64,000 nt of DNA from Haberlea rhodopensis (taxonomy: Eukaryota; Streptophyta; Magnoliopsida; Lamiales; Gesneriaceae), in NCBI GenBank assembly GCA_907163345.1, contig CAJQUN010000001.1, positions 2,728,001 through 2,792,000 on the forward strand. Direction: 5' to 3'. The position numbers were made by a program, and so were the translations under genes. This document shows positions 33,310 to 45,471 of the stretch, piece by piece. How positions within the stretch are numbered: position 1 is the stretch's first letter; the number at the start of each line of letters is the position of its first letter. The notes under the pieces were generated by a model. The model saw only the letters and a list, made by a program, of their open reading frames with translations, searched no databases and had not been told where the DNA came from.

Positions 33310-36092
33310 GAAAGTGAGATAGAATTGGAACTTGCGGAGGTGACATTTGTGGAGCTGATAAGAGCAAGGTCTGAAGGGTCAGAGATGGTCTACAGGAAGC
33401 CAAATGCAGAGAAAAATGGTGGTCGCGTAAATAAGAATAGGTTTATTGCGTATTGTACATATTTTTAATTTTTGTGGTTTGACTATTATATATTTTAATT
33501 GTGTGTTATAACTTAGGCCAATGGAGATGAGTAGCAAGAAGCCCGTCTGTGGATTCAGAGAAGCAGTTCAAGTTCCGAAAATGGTTGGTTTCAGTTATCT
33601 TTGCTCATTTTCTATCGTCGTTGGTAGACATTTCACTATCTACTGTATTTCATCTCATAAATATTCTAACCAAACATAATTTTTTATACCCAACTTTATA
33701 AATATAAAGTTTATGAATTGTTGTTTTATTGAGGACCCGGAAGCTATAAGCTTGTAACTCTTTAATCTCGTTGCCTCTATCTTTAACAACAAATTCGAAA
33801 ATCTATCTGATGTGGCTATTGAGCATTAGGGTGTTGTAACCTTATGCTAACCCTATATATGGAGAACCGGGCTATTTTATGTGAATTTGGCTTGGATAGA
33901 GCTAGGATCCTCAAGTATATTTTCTCGATGAATTTGACTCTTGCAATGTTCTAGGAGTTTGGTTGGCGATCGAGTTTGGGTACTTTTGAAAAATTGAATT
34001 AGTGATAAGGCTGTGGAAAGTTAGGATATTTTCCATTCAGGAAGGAAATGTGGATGGGGATTTGCAGAGCTACAACCCAAGAATGCTTCTGTTCTGTCTG
34101 AAACCGCAATCGTCCGAGGGTATCTAAAATAAATGGATATAAAAGAGGCCTTATGCATTTCTGTGAAGCTTGGATGGTGGTTTATTATTATTATTTTTTA
34201 TTTTGGGGAGGGGTGTGTAGATTCTATGCACACTTCTTGTTGTTTAATGTGGTTTTAGTTCACAAAATGTTAACTTGTGCGTTTTGATTATGCAAAGCTA
34301 TTCTTTTAACTTAGATAATTTGTATGAAACATCAGCATCCTGTCCCACTCCTGCTTGGGTAAATATTATCTGGGTAATATATGTTTGTTTTGTCAGATGG
34401 TTTTGGTATTTATTCCATGCTTATTACTTTATTTTGGCCTAAGCAATCTAACACAAGACCTTCTCTCCAAGTTTGTGTATGGTTAAGTTACTGTCTATTT
34501 ATGTGCAGGTGGTGCGTGACCCTCGTTTTGAGTCATTATGTGGAAACCTCGATGTAGAAGGGTAATCCAACCTCGTATTTCTTTTAGTTTTGATATGATG
34601 ATTTTTTAGTAATATTTTTTTGGTTATTGATGAAGGAAACTGGGAATGCTCGGGCTATTATTTCCACCTATTATTTCCCCGGCCTTCAAAATTTTAAAAT
34701 TTCAAACTCTTTTTCACAGTTTTTCACGGAACACTGTCTTGTGGTTGATTTTAAACACATATTCATGATCCGCAGGTTCAAGAAGAGATATAACTTTCTC
34801 TACGAGAATGAACTTCCTGCTGAGAAAGAGGTACTATTTGATATTCAAATGTTTCTTAATTTTGTTGCTCTTTTGTAATCATTAGTCAACTTGTTGCTGG
34901 TTTTTGGAACTCTAGAATGTGAAGAAACAGATGAAGAAAGTAAAGAACCCAGAAGTAAAAACTGAACTGAAGGATCACATTGCTGAGATTGTAAGTTCCT
35001 ATTCAAGTAAAACTGGATTCTGTTTGGCTGTACAAGTTCATCTGTCATTTGTGTATGTCAACTGCAAGATGTCACGGGTGTTCTAGGTACCTTATATTTA
35101 TTTTGTCCATGCTAGGATAAAGAATTGAAATTCACTGCGAAAAAGCATACTGAGAATGATATTTTGGCCAAGCACAAGCAGAAAGAGAGGGAAGCTGCAA
35201 AGAAAGGGAAACAACCGTACTATCTGAAAAAATGTAATTTTTTTTTATGTTCTCTGTAACCTCAATCCCTTCCTTTGTTCCCCCATTAACCACGCATATG
35301 CGTCAGCCATAAGCTAGAATACTTATGTATTCCTTCTCAACACAATTAATAGTTCACTAGTTTCTTGGTTGAGAGGGAAGAACATTGAAAAAGTTGTGTT
35401 AGTTTTCCAATATAGAGATTGGTGAGAAAAATTGTAATTATTTTCTTTTTCTGGTCTGATCTCGGTTTGTGAGTTCACTGATGGCAAGCAAGCAAAGGGA
35501 CCTAGTTTTAACTTTTTTAACTGCTAGTCAGATGATGAAGGATGAAAAAGTATGAAATAAGAACTTAAAAGCAGACACCCATGGTTTCAGTAATTTTTTT
35601 TTGGCTGTTGAATAGTGCAAACACTTACATTTTCTCGCATGTAAGGAATTAAGGAAGGTTCATACTGAGACTACACTTTGATTTGGGATTCTATATTGGT
35701 GTCTCAGATTGAATGCTGCACTGTCTTTTTAATTCAAATAATTGTACATGCTTGACATGTTATGAAAAAGCTACTAATCATAGAGGAAAAGAAAATACAA
35801 GTGAACATTAAAAATTCTGACTAGTTCTTGAATGTATAACTAAATTTTTCCTTGCAGCTGAAATTCGGAAGCTAAATCTGATGGAAAAATACAAGGAACT
35901 CAAGGTAAAGGGCTAGTAATTGTCACAATGTTCTGTCTATGCTGTTAATGTAGATTAAATAATTATTTTATTATATGCAACCAGGAATCTGGTAAACTCG
36001 AGGCTTTTATCGAGAGAAAGAGAAGGAAAAATGCTTCAAAAGACCGCAGATATATGCCATATCGACGTCCCACTGGGCAAGAAATTGAGTAG
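33310..36092 (+). CDS. RRP36: rRNA-processing protein 36 homolog (RRP36), 5' coding exon not found
   Basis: Eight joined exons: 33310..33440, 33517..33583, 34509..34561, 34776..34830, 34916..34990, 35116..35233, 35858..35904, 35985..36092, together 217 codons plus stop, all with GT-AG introns and matching phases. The product is nucleolar and acts in early 18S pre-rRNA processing as part of the 90S pre-ribosome/SSU processome. Diagnostic blocks are DPRFESLCGNLDVEGFKKRY, YNFLYENELPAEKE, KGKQPYYLKKSEIRK and the basic C-terminus KNASKDRRYMPYRRPTGQE. Family members are about 220-260 aa, so some 20-30 N-terminal residues are missing. The first exon shown starts in frame at ESEIELELAEV and no convincing ATG exon was found between 31030 and 33309. 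A MULE begins 114 bp after the stop, and no AATAAA was seen before it. Otherwise the gene looks intact. Confidence 0.9.
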
Positions 36093-36294
36093 CATCACGA
36101 GTTTTAATGTACTTGTCAATTGTGAATTTGCCCTTCTTATGCCCAGCACAAACATGGTAGACGAGGGTTGATTATTTGGTTTGCAGCAAGCATGCCCTGT
36201 GATGTAGGGCTTTTTTTTTTAAAACAATTCGGAATTTTTTTTTCACAAATACATCGAAATGTGGGAGGTTGCAAATATACCTCAAACCGTTATT

Positions 36295-36525
36295 TGAGGG
36301 AGCGGTTGTAACATTGATGAGGAGCCGTTTACGTGTGTAACGGCTCCTCTTACGGTAACAGCCACCCTCCTTGAGGGCGGCTGCTCCTTGATTAGTAGCC
36401 GCCCTCAACGAGGGCGGCTACTACTTTTTAGGAGCTGCCGCTTATACAGGCGGCTCCTAACTTCACCCGTGTTTGTCCGTTAAGCGGTTCCTAACTTCAC
36501 CCGTGTTTGTCCGTTGTCGCGTGCT
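36295..36525. repeat. MULE left subterminal hairpin array
   Basis: Repeated GTAGCCGCC / GGAGCCG units occur in both orientations. 36395-36421 is a perfect inverted repeat with 12-bp arms (GTAGCCGCCCTC) and a 3-base loop. A 25-30 bp direct repeat with CTAACTTCACCCGTGTTTG follows (36458-36515). GC-rich against an AT-rich background. Confidence 0.75.
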
Positions 36526-37222
36526 CCTTTATGTCTCGTTGGAGCGTATATAGTCAATTTATATGTTACTTCCCACCAACTCTATCATGTATCTGTTGCT
36601 TCCCACTACATAAATTTTATTTATAATATCATACTTTTACCCCGACAAAAAATTAATCATTTTATATATGAAATATTTGTAAATATTACACCCGTGAACT
36701 TTTAACTTTTACAAAAATTAATATATGAAAGTGTGTATAAATAACGTGAAGATAAAATAGTGTCGACACCAGAATCCTTCAAACAAATTTGCTCTTTCAA
36801 TATTTTCGGTATATCAAAAGTTTGAATCAAAATATTTCTTAGTTTGTTCAAAATGGATTCGATTTTCGTGCTGCTATATTTTGGTGGTAATATTATTATT
36901 GGAAACAGATCGGTCGAATATAGCATTCCACTTGTTAGACCGATTAGAATTTCACGTTCTATTATTTTATTTGATTTGATTCAACTAGAACATAGTAAAC
37001 ATCGACCCAACGATCTTTAATATCAAATTGTCAACCAAATATTCATTCATGGAGAAATCGCATTGGAATGAAATATCAGTCAATATTGTAGATGATGTTC
37101 TACAATTTATAATGGAATGTCCCAATATGCAGATGTTGCATTTGTACGTCGATATATAGGCAAGTAATCATGATTTTGGTCTTGAAGGGCCAGAATCAAA
37201 TCTTCCATATGTCACTGAAGGA

Positions 37223-39546
37223 TTGAGCATTATGGTGGTCCATGATCAACCTTCTACTTCAAGCGGTCGAGATGTTGAGCAACAACAAAATTATCCTTAT
37301 TTCGAGCATGGAAGTGGACCTTGGGATCAATATATAACCGGCTCTTCTGAAGAAAATCCTATATATTGGCCAAACACAGCAGAAGTTTGGGGATTACGAG
37401 AAGAAATTACACCAATTCATAATGTATTTGATCCTGATGTTGGTGGTTCGGAGCATACAATTATGTTGGCAGCAACTGATGGGCCAGCTACACATGACGT
37501 ACACGGAGATAGTCATCGAGATGTTTACATGAGTGATAGTGAACCCGATAATTCATCGAGTGATTCTGGAGAACACGGTACTGAGGCTGATGAGATGCAT
37601 GTTGAAGACAATGATAATGTCCATGCATTTCCCGGTGAAGAGACAACATCCCGCGAACCACCTTATGGTCCGAGACATATGCAAGACACACCATTTTTGT
37701 AAAACATGATTGAAATGCCACCATTTTTAATGCGGTCAACGAAGAGTAGGTTCCTGATTCGATTGATGTACCTTCTGGATCACGAACTCGATATTACAAC
37801 CCGGAGGTCGGAGAGCTGTCCGTGAACATGATTTTCAAGGATAAGAAAGATCTGATTGCATCTGTGAAAGATTACTCTGTTAAAGTTGTCAGGCGTGAGT
37901 ATTGTGTTGTGGACAGCACACGTACTCTGTGGAAATTACGGTGCAAAAATATTTCTCCTACCGTAAGGTGTAAATGGGGTCTTCGAGCGTCTTTGAAGCC
38001 CAAAATGGGTTTCTGAAAATTAACGAAGTATGGTGGTCCTCACACATGAATCTCGAGTAATGTTGGGATAGACCACCACAACTTGGACAATAATATGGTG
38101 GCAAATACACTGTTGGGGATTGTACGATGTGATCCTTCGTACGAGATTAAGTATGTATGGGAGAATGTTAAATATAAATATGGCTATGATATCTTGTATA
38201 CGAAGACATGGAGAGTTTGCAACGTGCGGTGGAAAATATTTACGGTACATGGGAGAGCTCCGTGCGTCTACTTCCAAAATACATGGGTGCCTTGTCAAAG
38301 TATAATACTGGAACAATTGTGGAGTGGAGACATTTAAGTTCTAACAATCGAGCGGTGAATACATTGAATTATGTATTTTGGGCTTTCAAGCCATGCATAG
38401 ATGGGTTTCAACACTGTCGCGGAATCATTAGTGTCGATGGTACTCATTTGTACACAAAGTATAACCATAAAATGTTGATCGCTGTCACTCTGGATGCCAA
38501 GAATCAGATATAACCGTTAGCGTTCGGGATTGTTGATGAAGAAACAAACGACTCATGGAAATGGTTCTTGGAGAATATCGGCTGACATATTATACGTGTT
38601 GCAACAGGTGTATGTCTTATTTCAGATAGGCATAAGGGAATTGTGCGTGCAATTGAGGATCTACCACTTTTTCAACCTCCTAATGGTAGGCACCGTTTTT
38701 TGTCTACGACATGTGTGCTCCAATTTTAATTCAAAGTTTAAAAATATCCATTTGAAAGATCTATGCTGGGAAGCAGGCACACAACATCAGAATTGTAAGT
38801 TTGATGCCATAATGGAGGCAATCAAAAACAAAAATATTCTGGCATATAGATATTTGGCAGGAATTTCAAAAGAAAAATGGACTTTAGCCCACGATGAGGG
38901 TTGGCGTCGTGGGGTAATGACTACCAATATGTCAGAATGCTTAAATGGTGTGTTGAGGGGTGCTCGAAGACTACCTATTTTCGCGATAGTACAATAGACC
39001 CTTCAAAGGTGCGTTCAATACTTTATTCAACGTGTCACCAAAACTCAACGTATGATTCACAACAATCAGCCCTGGCCCGATTATGCATATAAAAAATATG
39101 AACAATGGTCAAGAAAGTCCATTGAGGATCGTGTTACCCGATATGATGTACATGATCAAACTGCTTCGGTTGTGACCGGTGGAAGACCAAGTTGGGGGCA
39201 ACATGTTCAAGTTGTCAGAATATCAACAAATGAGTGTTACTGTGGTAAATGGACGATTTTTGGAATTCCATGTTCCCATGCTATTTGTATTGCCAAATAT
39301 CATTCCTTGGATCCTACCACACTTATTCAACCATGGTATAACATGTCGCAATACTCAGCAACCTACATGGGCAAATTTAGTCTTCTTGCAGACATTCGAT
39401 ACTGTGATCCACCCACATTTGAGTTGAACCACAACCCTGTAAGACGTGAAAGAAGAAGGGTCGGTAGAAATAGAACGAGTCGTTTGAGAAACGAGATGGA
39501 TAGACATGTTATTAGGGTGAGACAATTAACAAATATGGGGAGTTAA
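37223..39546 (+). pseudogene. MULE transposase, nearly full length with several breaks
   Basis: Order: acidic N-terminal region (37223-37702); MuDR-type DNA-binding domain (37822-38016, MIFKDKKDLIASVKDYSVKV and CRCKWGLRAS-like residues); catalytic MULE domain (38208-38997) with ISVDGTHLY (first Asp), LISDRHKGI (second Asp) and NMSECLNG (Glu); and a SWIM zinc finger (39052-39546) with CYCGKW and PCSHAICI. The catalytic and zinc residues are present, but in-frame stops near 38014, 38511, 38588 and 38995 and at least one frame change break the reading. It therefore looks recently inactivated rather than ancient. It converges on the PMD gene. Confidence 0.85.
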
Positions 39547-39915
39547 ATTAATTATATTTTTATGTTATGTGAAAATTGTATTTGTGACAATTATAAAAAT
39601 CAGTGTAAAATGATATATATATTTTCTGACAATTAATAATTACTTTCATTTAATATATATATTTAAACAATTACAAATGTTAAAAACATAATATCAATAT
39701 ACAAAATCATACAACTACAGTTGGCCACCGGTTCCACAATGATGTTGCCTGCAATTTCGTTGCCCTCTACGTGGACCAATATTACTAGGAGCATTTTGCT
39801 GTGTTTCATCAGAATAATTCGGAAACTGGATAGGTGTTGGAATGTTTCTCGATGGTTGCATCTCCTCAAAATTTCTCTGGTATTCAAAACCCATTAGAGA
39901 TGTATAATTTTGAGC

Positions 39916-41520
39916 CTAAGAGGATTGTGGAGTATAATAACCTGGAATATCGAAAACAGTAGATGGACCAGCAGCAAATGATACAAATCCACCGGATTGC
40001 CCAACAAATGAGGCAAAACCACCGGATGGCCCAACAAATGATGCAAAACCACCAGCTGGCCCAGCAATTGAAGCTAATCCTCTAGATTGACCAGCAGCAG
40101 TATCAAATCCACCGGATGGCCCAATAACATCAAAATCACCAGAAGTGTCAAAACCACCAGATGGGCCAGCAGTGTCAAAACCACCAGATGGGCCAGCAGT
40201 GTCAAAACCAACAGATGGGTGGAAACCAATCCCATGTACACGAGGCGATATAACCCTTACAGTGATTCTCTCGTACCACTGCATGTAGTCATCGTCTGTT
40301 GAGTTTGACATACCACATGGTTCACAAGTGGCGACATTTCTTAGCCTCCTACTCCACGTCTGAAGATGTATTTTCTGAAATTTGGCCCAATCCATATTAC
40401 GATGACCAGTTCGCTTGACGTCATGTAGCTCATTATCGTCAAGTGCAGGTGATGGAATAATGGAATTAACATCAACGGCATCTGTGTCATACACGATCCA
40501 GTTAAACTGCACATCGTTAAAATAAAAAAAATAGTTAATCAATATATTGAAATCATCATAATTTTTCAAAATTCAATTACATAATTTAGGTTTACCTCGT
40601 CATTACTCATTTGATCGAGAGAGTGTTGTATAATTCTGACCGAATGTGTTGCTATATGGGTGTGACGAAGCACAGTGTTCCACCTATTATAAAAAATTCT
40701 AAATATTGCAATGTTTTATGATTTTAATATTAATATTCAATATAAAAGTAATTATTACCGTGCACCGTAGGGAGCAACATTAACATTCTCAGAGACAACC
40801 AAAGTTTTTAATTGTCGGTCAGGGTTCAAACATTTTATCCTACTCCATGCCCAAATCTACCAATAAACATGATAATATTTTTAAAAAACGGATAAGGTAT
40901 TATTAGTAAGAGAAAAATATTACATATACCTGCAAAATATATAAAGGGCCAGTGATTGCATTTTCCTATCGTTGATGCATTGCATATTTCACGGTATAAG
41001 TAAGCCAATACTGCACTGCCCCAACTATATGTGTTCACCTCTTCCAAATCTTCAAGTAGCTGCAAATACATGAATTTTACAACGCTACTATTATAATCTG
41101 GAAGCAAAATTTCACATATAATCATCAAAGCTACTATCATTATTACATCCATCTCTGAGCTCATATCAGAAATACGATTAGCTCGGCAATGATCGTCTAG
41201 AGCGGTCATTCTTAGGTGACCGCCTTTAGATTTTGCTTCGAGATGCTCAAATCCCAGTAACTCAAAACATGTTTCTTGACATTCTTTCACACGTTGTGAA
41301 TCATCTACCCCAGTTACTGGTTGACCATCAACTTTCAGACCCCAAATTATTGAAATATCTTGTAACGTAATGGTAGCCTCACCAAATCTAAAATGAAATG
41401 TATGGGCCTCAGGCCGCATCGCTCAACAAGAGCGGTAATTAAATGATTATCGTACATACAATAGCCAGATTGTGAAACACCATAAAATCACATATCAATT
41501 ATATGCCTCCAAACGCGATT
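39916..41520 (-). pseudogene. PMD (MAIN-like) gene inside the MULE
   Basis: Minus-strand gene in several exons. The N-terminal part (about 41500-40835) has HLITALVER, then after a one-base frame change HTFHFRFGEATITLQDISII, GLKVDG and a WGSAVLAYLYREIC block. A middle exon (about 40853-40760) and a short one near 40690-40610 follow. The C-terminal exon (40569-39916) has MDWAKFQKIHLQTWSRRL and DDDYMQWYERITVRVISP, the usual end of PMD proteins. The last about 95 residues are a repetitive tail of GPSGGFDTA/GPSGGFASF units ending at 39916. It matches transposon-type PMD proteins. The frame change near 41420 could be an unrecognised intron or a true lesion. Confidence 0.75.
39950..40220. repeat. 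Short tandem repeats encoding the Gly-Pro-Ser-rich PMD tail
   Basis: About eight imperfect units of 27-36 bp (core CCACCRGATGGCCCA) encode GPSGGFxxx. Two adjacent units near 40150-40205 are identical over more than 20 bases. Confidence 0.8.
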
Positions 41521-42114
41521 GTGTATCACGTTCTCATTACACAATCCCTAGATAAGGTTATCTGTATGCTTCACTTTTAGAATATTATCAATATTTTTGG
41601 AACAAGCAGCATTGGAGATATGCGTTGATTGTAGATATAATATAGTTGAATCTTCGGACCTCGATTTATGTCATCCTAAAATTAATAAAAAAAATTAACA
41701 CACATATCAACCATTAATATTATCATTTATAATATTAATAAAAATATATTATATGTACATATTTAAAAAAATAATGAATTGTTTAATTTATCTTTCAAAA
41801 AATTATGTAATAAAAAAACATATGAAAAAATTATAATATTTTTAATAATCAACTAACCTTTAATAATGTAGATGAATTAATATATTTCTGAAGACACGAA
41901 ACGAATTGAAGAGACGAAACAAAAGCCACAAAATTGAAAAGCAAAAACCAAAAATTTTATCCTATAAATTATTTTCGAGCTAAGTATCTAATTTATAGAT
42001 GAATTTTGAGTGAGCGGTGTAATTTAATGGACCAGGTGGTTGGTGTTGGTTGACGGATGGCACACAAGAAAATATTACTTGGACTGTTATGGCACACAGG
42101 AAAATATTACTTCG

Positions 42115-42345
42115 ATTGTAGCCGCCCACATGGTAAGTGGCTACTCCTTATAGAGTAGCCGCCTATTGTGTGGGTGGCTACTCATTAAGCAGTAGCTGCC
42201 TACACAGTAGGCGTCTATTGCTTTGGGAGTAGCCGTCCATAGGAGGACGGCTACTCTCCTATGGACAGCTACTCTTCAAGAAGTAGCCATCCACCGTGTG
42301 GGCTGCTACTTCTTGTTGAGGAGCTGCTTTCTGAAGAAGCAGGCT
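42115..42345. repeat. MULE right subterminal hairpin array
   Basis: Repeated GTAGCCGCC / GGCTACTC units occur in both orientations. 42229-42254 is an inverted repeat with 10-bp arms (GTAGCCGTCC) and a 6-base loop. It is the counterpart of 36295-36525. Confidence 0.75.
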
Positions 42346-42473
42346 CCTCTTCAATCCTCCACCGCTTACTCAAACCAGGGTTTGAGGTATATTTGCAATC
42401 CAACCAAATTCGATGTATTTGTGAAAATTTCTTTTTTCTCCAAAGTATTTTTTTTAAAAAAATCCGTGATGTA

Positions 42474-42964
42474 TAAAGAATTGTCGTCTCATCTAAAAGC
42501 CCGAGCTTGTAGAGAGATTGGACAATTTATTATTTATTCTCTAATAATGTAGCAAGGTGACTGACTTGTTGCGGTAAATATCTTTATTTAAAACGGAAAG
42601 AAGGATGTGTTTCAAGTTCCGTGTTTTCTATGGGTATGGAATTATCCCTGAATTCTAAACTATATTACACAACTGCAAACTTTTGGTCAATGACTGCGAT
42701 ATAGGAAAGGTAATTTCAATGCTACAACCAAATTTCTAGGCCAACTGGTGAAGAACTTGAAGGCATTTATTTATCATTCTTTTATCCTTCCATTTTTGGG
42801 ATTTCTCCTATAGTTTTATTTAATTTGTATGCATTATTGTCAAAGTTGACAGCTTACTATTTTCAAATTTGTCTGGATTTAATAAATGCATGGCATGCCT
42901 TATTGAAGGTTTAGCATGCGTGTTGAATTTTGTGTAAACTGAATTGTAGTCATGTACTTGCCTA
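42474..42964. other. Intergenic, no feature
   Basis: AT-rich sequence beyond the right target duplication of the MULE. It is probably what followed the RRP36 3' region before insertion. Nothing further is recognised. Confidence 0.4.
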
Positions 42965-43540
42965 TAAAAGCCTATAATTAGACAAAATTAAATAAATAAT
43001 ATAAAAAAGTAAAAATTTTAAAAATGAGATAATAAAAAAAATATTTATGTTTTTAGCATGAATCGTGATTCTTTACAAAGGAGAAATATACATTTTCTCT
43101 CCTCCTTTTTATCATTTCCCTCACCTCCAACTTTTAACGTTTTTCTCTCCTCCAATTTTTTTTTCTACTTCAAAGTTTTATTGGGATATGATTAATGTCT
43201 GGATGTGAGATAAAAATCGAGAATTAAAGTTTAAAAATATTTTAGATTTTAAAGTTTTGGCATTTTTTATTTTAGAAAATTATTTAACAATATTTATTCA
43301 AAAATAAATATGTCAAAATTCTTTCCAAAATATCTTGCCTTTGTTTGTCAAAAAATTGATATTAGCTATTAGTCAATTGTATTTGATATTTAATAGTATG
43401 GTTCGTTTCTCTCACCTATGTGAAGAATCAAGATCCCAGATCGCGATTTACTCTAGAAACATAAATGTTTTTTTATTACCTATTTTTTAAATTTTTATTT
43501 TTTTATATTATTTATTTAAATTTGCCCTATAATTACTAAG
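42965..43540. mobile_element. MITE-like element with about 100-bp terminal inverted repeats
   Basis: The left arm (about 42970-43075) and right arm (about 43430-43537) are inverted copies sharing AAATAAATAATATAAAAAA and ATTTATGTTT words. The interior (about 350 bp) has no coding capacity. The exact ends and target duplication are unclear because both arms sit in AT-rich sequence. Confidence 0.55.
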
Positions 43541-43780
43541 ATGAAATAGATGAATTATTAAGTCTGTGATACATTAAAAATACTCTTGTTTTATTTCACC
43601 TATTTTCTGCCGTAAGCTTCATGATCACTCTCCCAAATCTCATTCAAGTTTTTAATTCATTAAAAATTATTTGGTACCCAACAAATATTGCATGAAATCA
43701 GCTCAGAAACTTTCGCCAACAGATGCCTAATGAAGGATCCTAGATCACGAAAACTCCACCACCCGGAGAAGTGAGGAACA

Positions 43781-44379
43781 GATCAAATGAATGAATTATT
43801 TAAAAAATAACATGATATAATTTTTTTTTTATAGAATTAAAGTTATACAAATTGAGGATTAATTTTGTATTTGGTATAAAAATATAGCAAATCCATCTGT
43901 GTAACTTGATTTGAATTCCACTCTAGGAATTAGTCAGCTGAAATCCGAAACATCTTAGTTATCAAAAAACCTAGTTAAAAACATACCAATATGCATCGTC
44001 GGATGGATCTTATCATAATGTATTGGGATTAAAGACTTAGTATATATATCTGTGTGCGATTTAGTTGTTACGATGCGGTAAAAATTGTTTAAATAAGACA
44101 AATATTTAAGCTTGTTAATAACATGTAAATATATTCATAATTTCTAAATATGTATTTGATCAAATGAATGAATTATTGAAAATTACATGATACAATTTTT
44201 TTTTTATAAAATTAAAGTTATACAAATATAGGATTAATTTTATATTTGGTATAAAAATATAACAAATCCATCGGTGTAACTTGATCTGAATTCCACTCTA
44301 GGATTAGTCAGCTGAAATCCGAACTTCTTAGTTACCAAAAAACCTAGTTACCACTTACCAATATATATCGTCAGATGGA
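43781..44379. repeat. Pair of about 225-bp direct repeats
   Basis: Copies 43781-44007 and 44158-44379 both run from GATCAAATGAATGAATTATT to ATCGTCRGATGGA, roughly 90% identical by eye, separated by 150 bp. There are no TG...CA ends, primer site or polypurine tract, so this is better read as a local duplication than as LTRs. Confidence 0.7.
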
Positions 44380-44639
44380 GCAATGGGTAGCACACCAAGT
44401 TAATATATAGGTTGAATTACCTACAGATCATCTTTATTTTGAATAGTAATGAATTTTATGCATCTGTTTAAACAATGAATCTCGTATTTATGTCAAATTA
44501 TATTATGTCAAATTATACGAGAGATAATTATAATTTTTTTTATATATATTATTGACTAGATAGAGTAATATTATGATGTATTTATTCTACAAATAATTCA
44601 TCTGATACGGTTTAAACCGGAGGTCGAATGTTGTAATAA

Positions 44640-44744
44640 ATGTGTTGCTGAAGTCCCCTTTTTCCATCTCCCTCGACGATCAACCCTTACTCCCTCTGCC
44701 TTCATCCGTTCTTCCTCCGGCATCGTGAGCTCTTGTTCATCCTG
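44640..44744 (+). other. Probable 5' UTR exon of the HS1-like gene
   Basis: A pyrimidine-rich, locally GC-rich stretch (CCTTACTCCCTCTGCC) ends at a plausible donor (CCTG|GTACGC). An acceptor (TTTGATTAG) lies just before the start codon at 45472. This would make a 5' UTR intron of about 730 bp. Inference from splice signals only. Confidence 0.45.
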
Positions 44745-45471
44745 GTACGCCTTTGTCTCCTTAATTTATGCTCCTCCCAACTCTCTTTCACTAGTGAGGA
44801 TAGGAATTTTCTATAATTTAAATCTGGGTATGATTTTTTTGCATTTACTATTAATCAAATCTCCACAAAATAAGATATGTTTGTAGATTAGTTCTACAAA
44901 ATGGGTACGATTCTCCTTCATTTAAGATCAAGTTTTGTTTTTGTTTTGTTGGTATTCTATGCTTGTTTCCCAATTAGCTACATTATGCAGTCATGTTTTT
45001 TTACCTTGTTTTTTCTTTTGATATCCTTTACCTCTAGCAGTTTTGATTTCTGTGTTCGATTGGATCGTTTAGAGTTCGAGCCTCGCACCAAACTCGATTA
45101 ATGGTTCAGAGCACAACCTGGAGCCTGGCTCAAATATGTTTAGAAAAGGCGAGCTTGAATCTGGAAAACTAGATGATATTTGAATCGATTTGATAGTGTA
45201 ATACCGTTTGTAAATTATATTGCTATATTTTATACTAACTCAATTAATTTAGTTTCTGAATTTTAAAATACTTTATGCATTATTAAAAGAATTAAATATG
45301 TATGATTGTAACTAGTTGATCTGACATATTATTTCACGATATATTAAGAAGAAATAAATATTTAATTCAAAAAATGAAGTCAGTCATATACTCCATGTTT
45401 TATTTTTAAGTTTCAAAATTTAAATGCTAAGAGAAATAAATCAAGCCTATATTTTAGTAATTTGATTAGAA

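Larger units (their letters stand above)
36207..42465. mobile_element. Near-complete MULE carrying transposase and PMD gene
   Basis: 6259-bp Mutator-like element. The left end begins GGGCTTTTTTTTTT and the right end, read inwards, GGATTTTTTTAAAAAAA. Both lead into a shared TTCACAAATACATCGAA ... TTGCAAATATACCTCAAACC block, giving diverged terminal inverted repeats of about 90 bp. It is flanked by a perfect 8-bp repeat GTGATGTA (36199-36206 and 42466-42473); one more base on either side differs, consistent with a 9-bp duplication carrying one change. It contains a MULE transposase on plus (37223-39546) and a PMD gene on minus (39916-41520), converging tail to tail, plus hairpin-rich subterminal arrays. 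Confidence 0.9.

Noticed and set aside
43781..44379. LTR pair of a short retroelement
   Set aside because: The copies lack TG/CA ends, primer site and polypurine tract.
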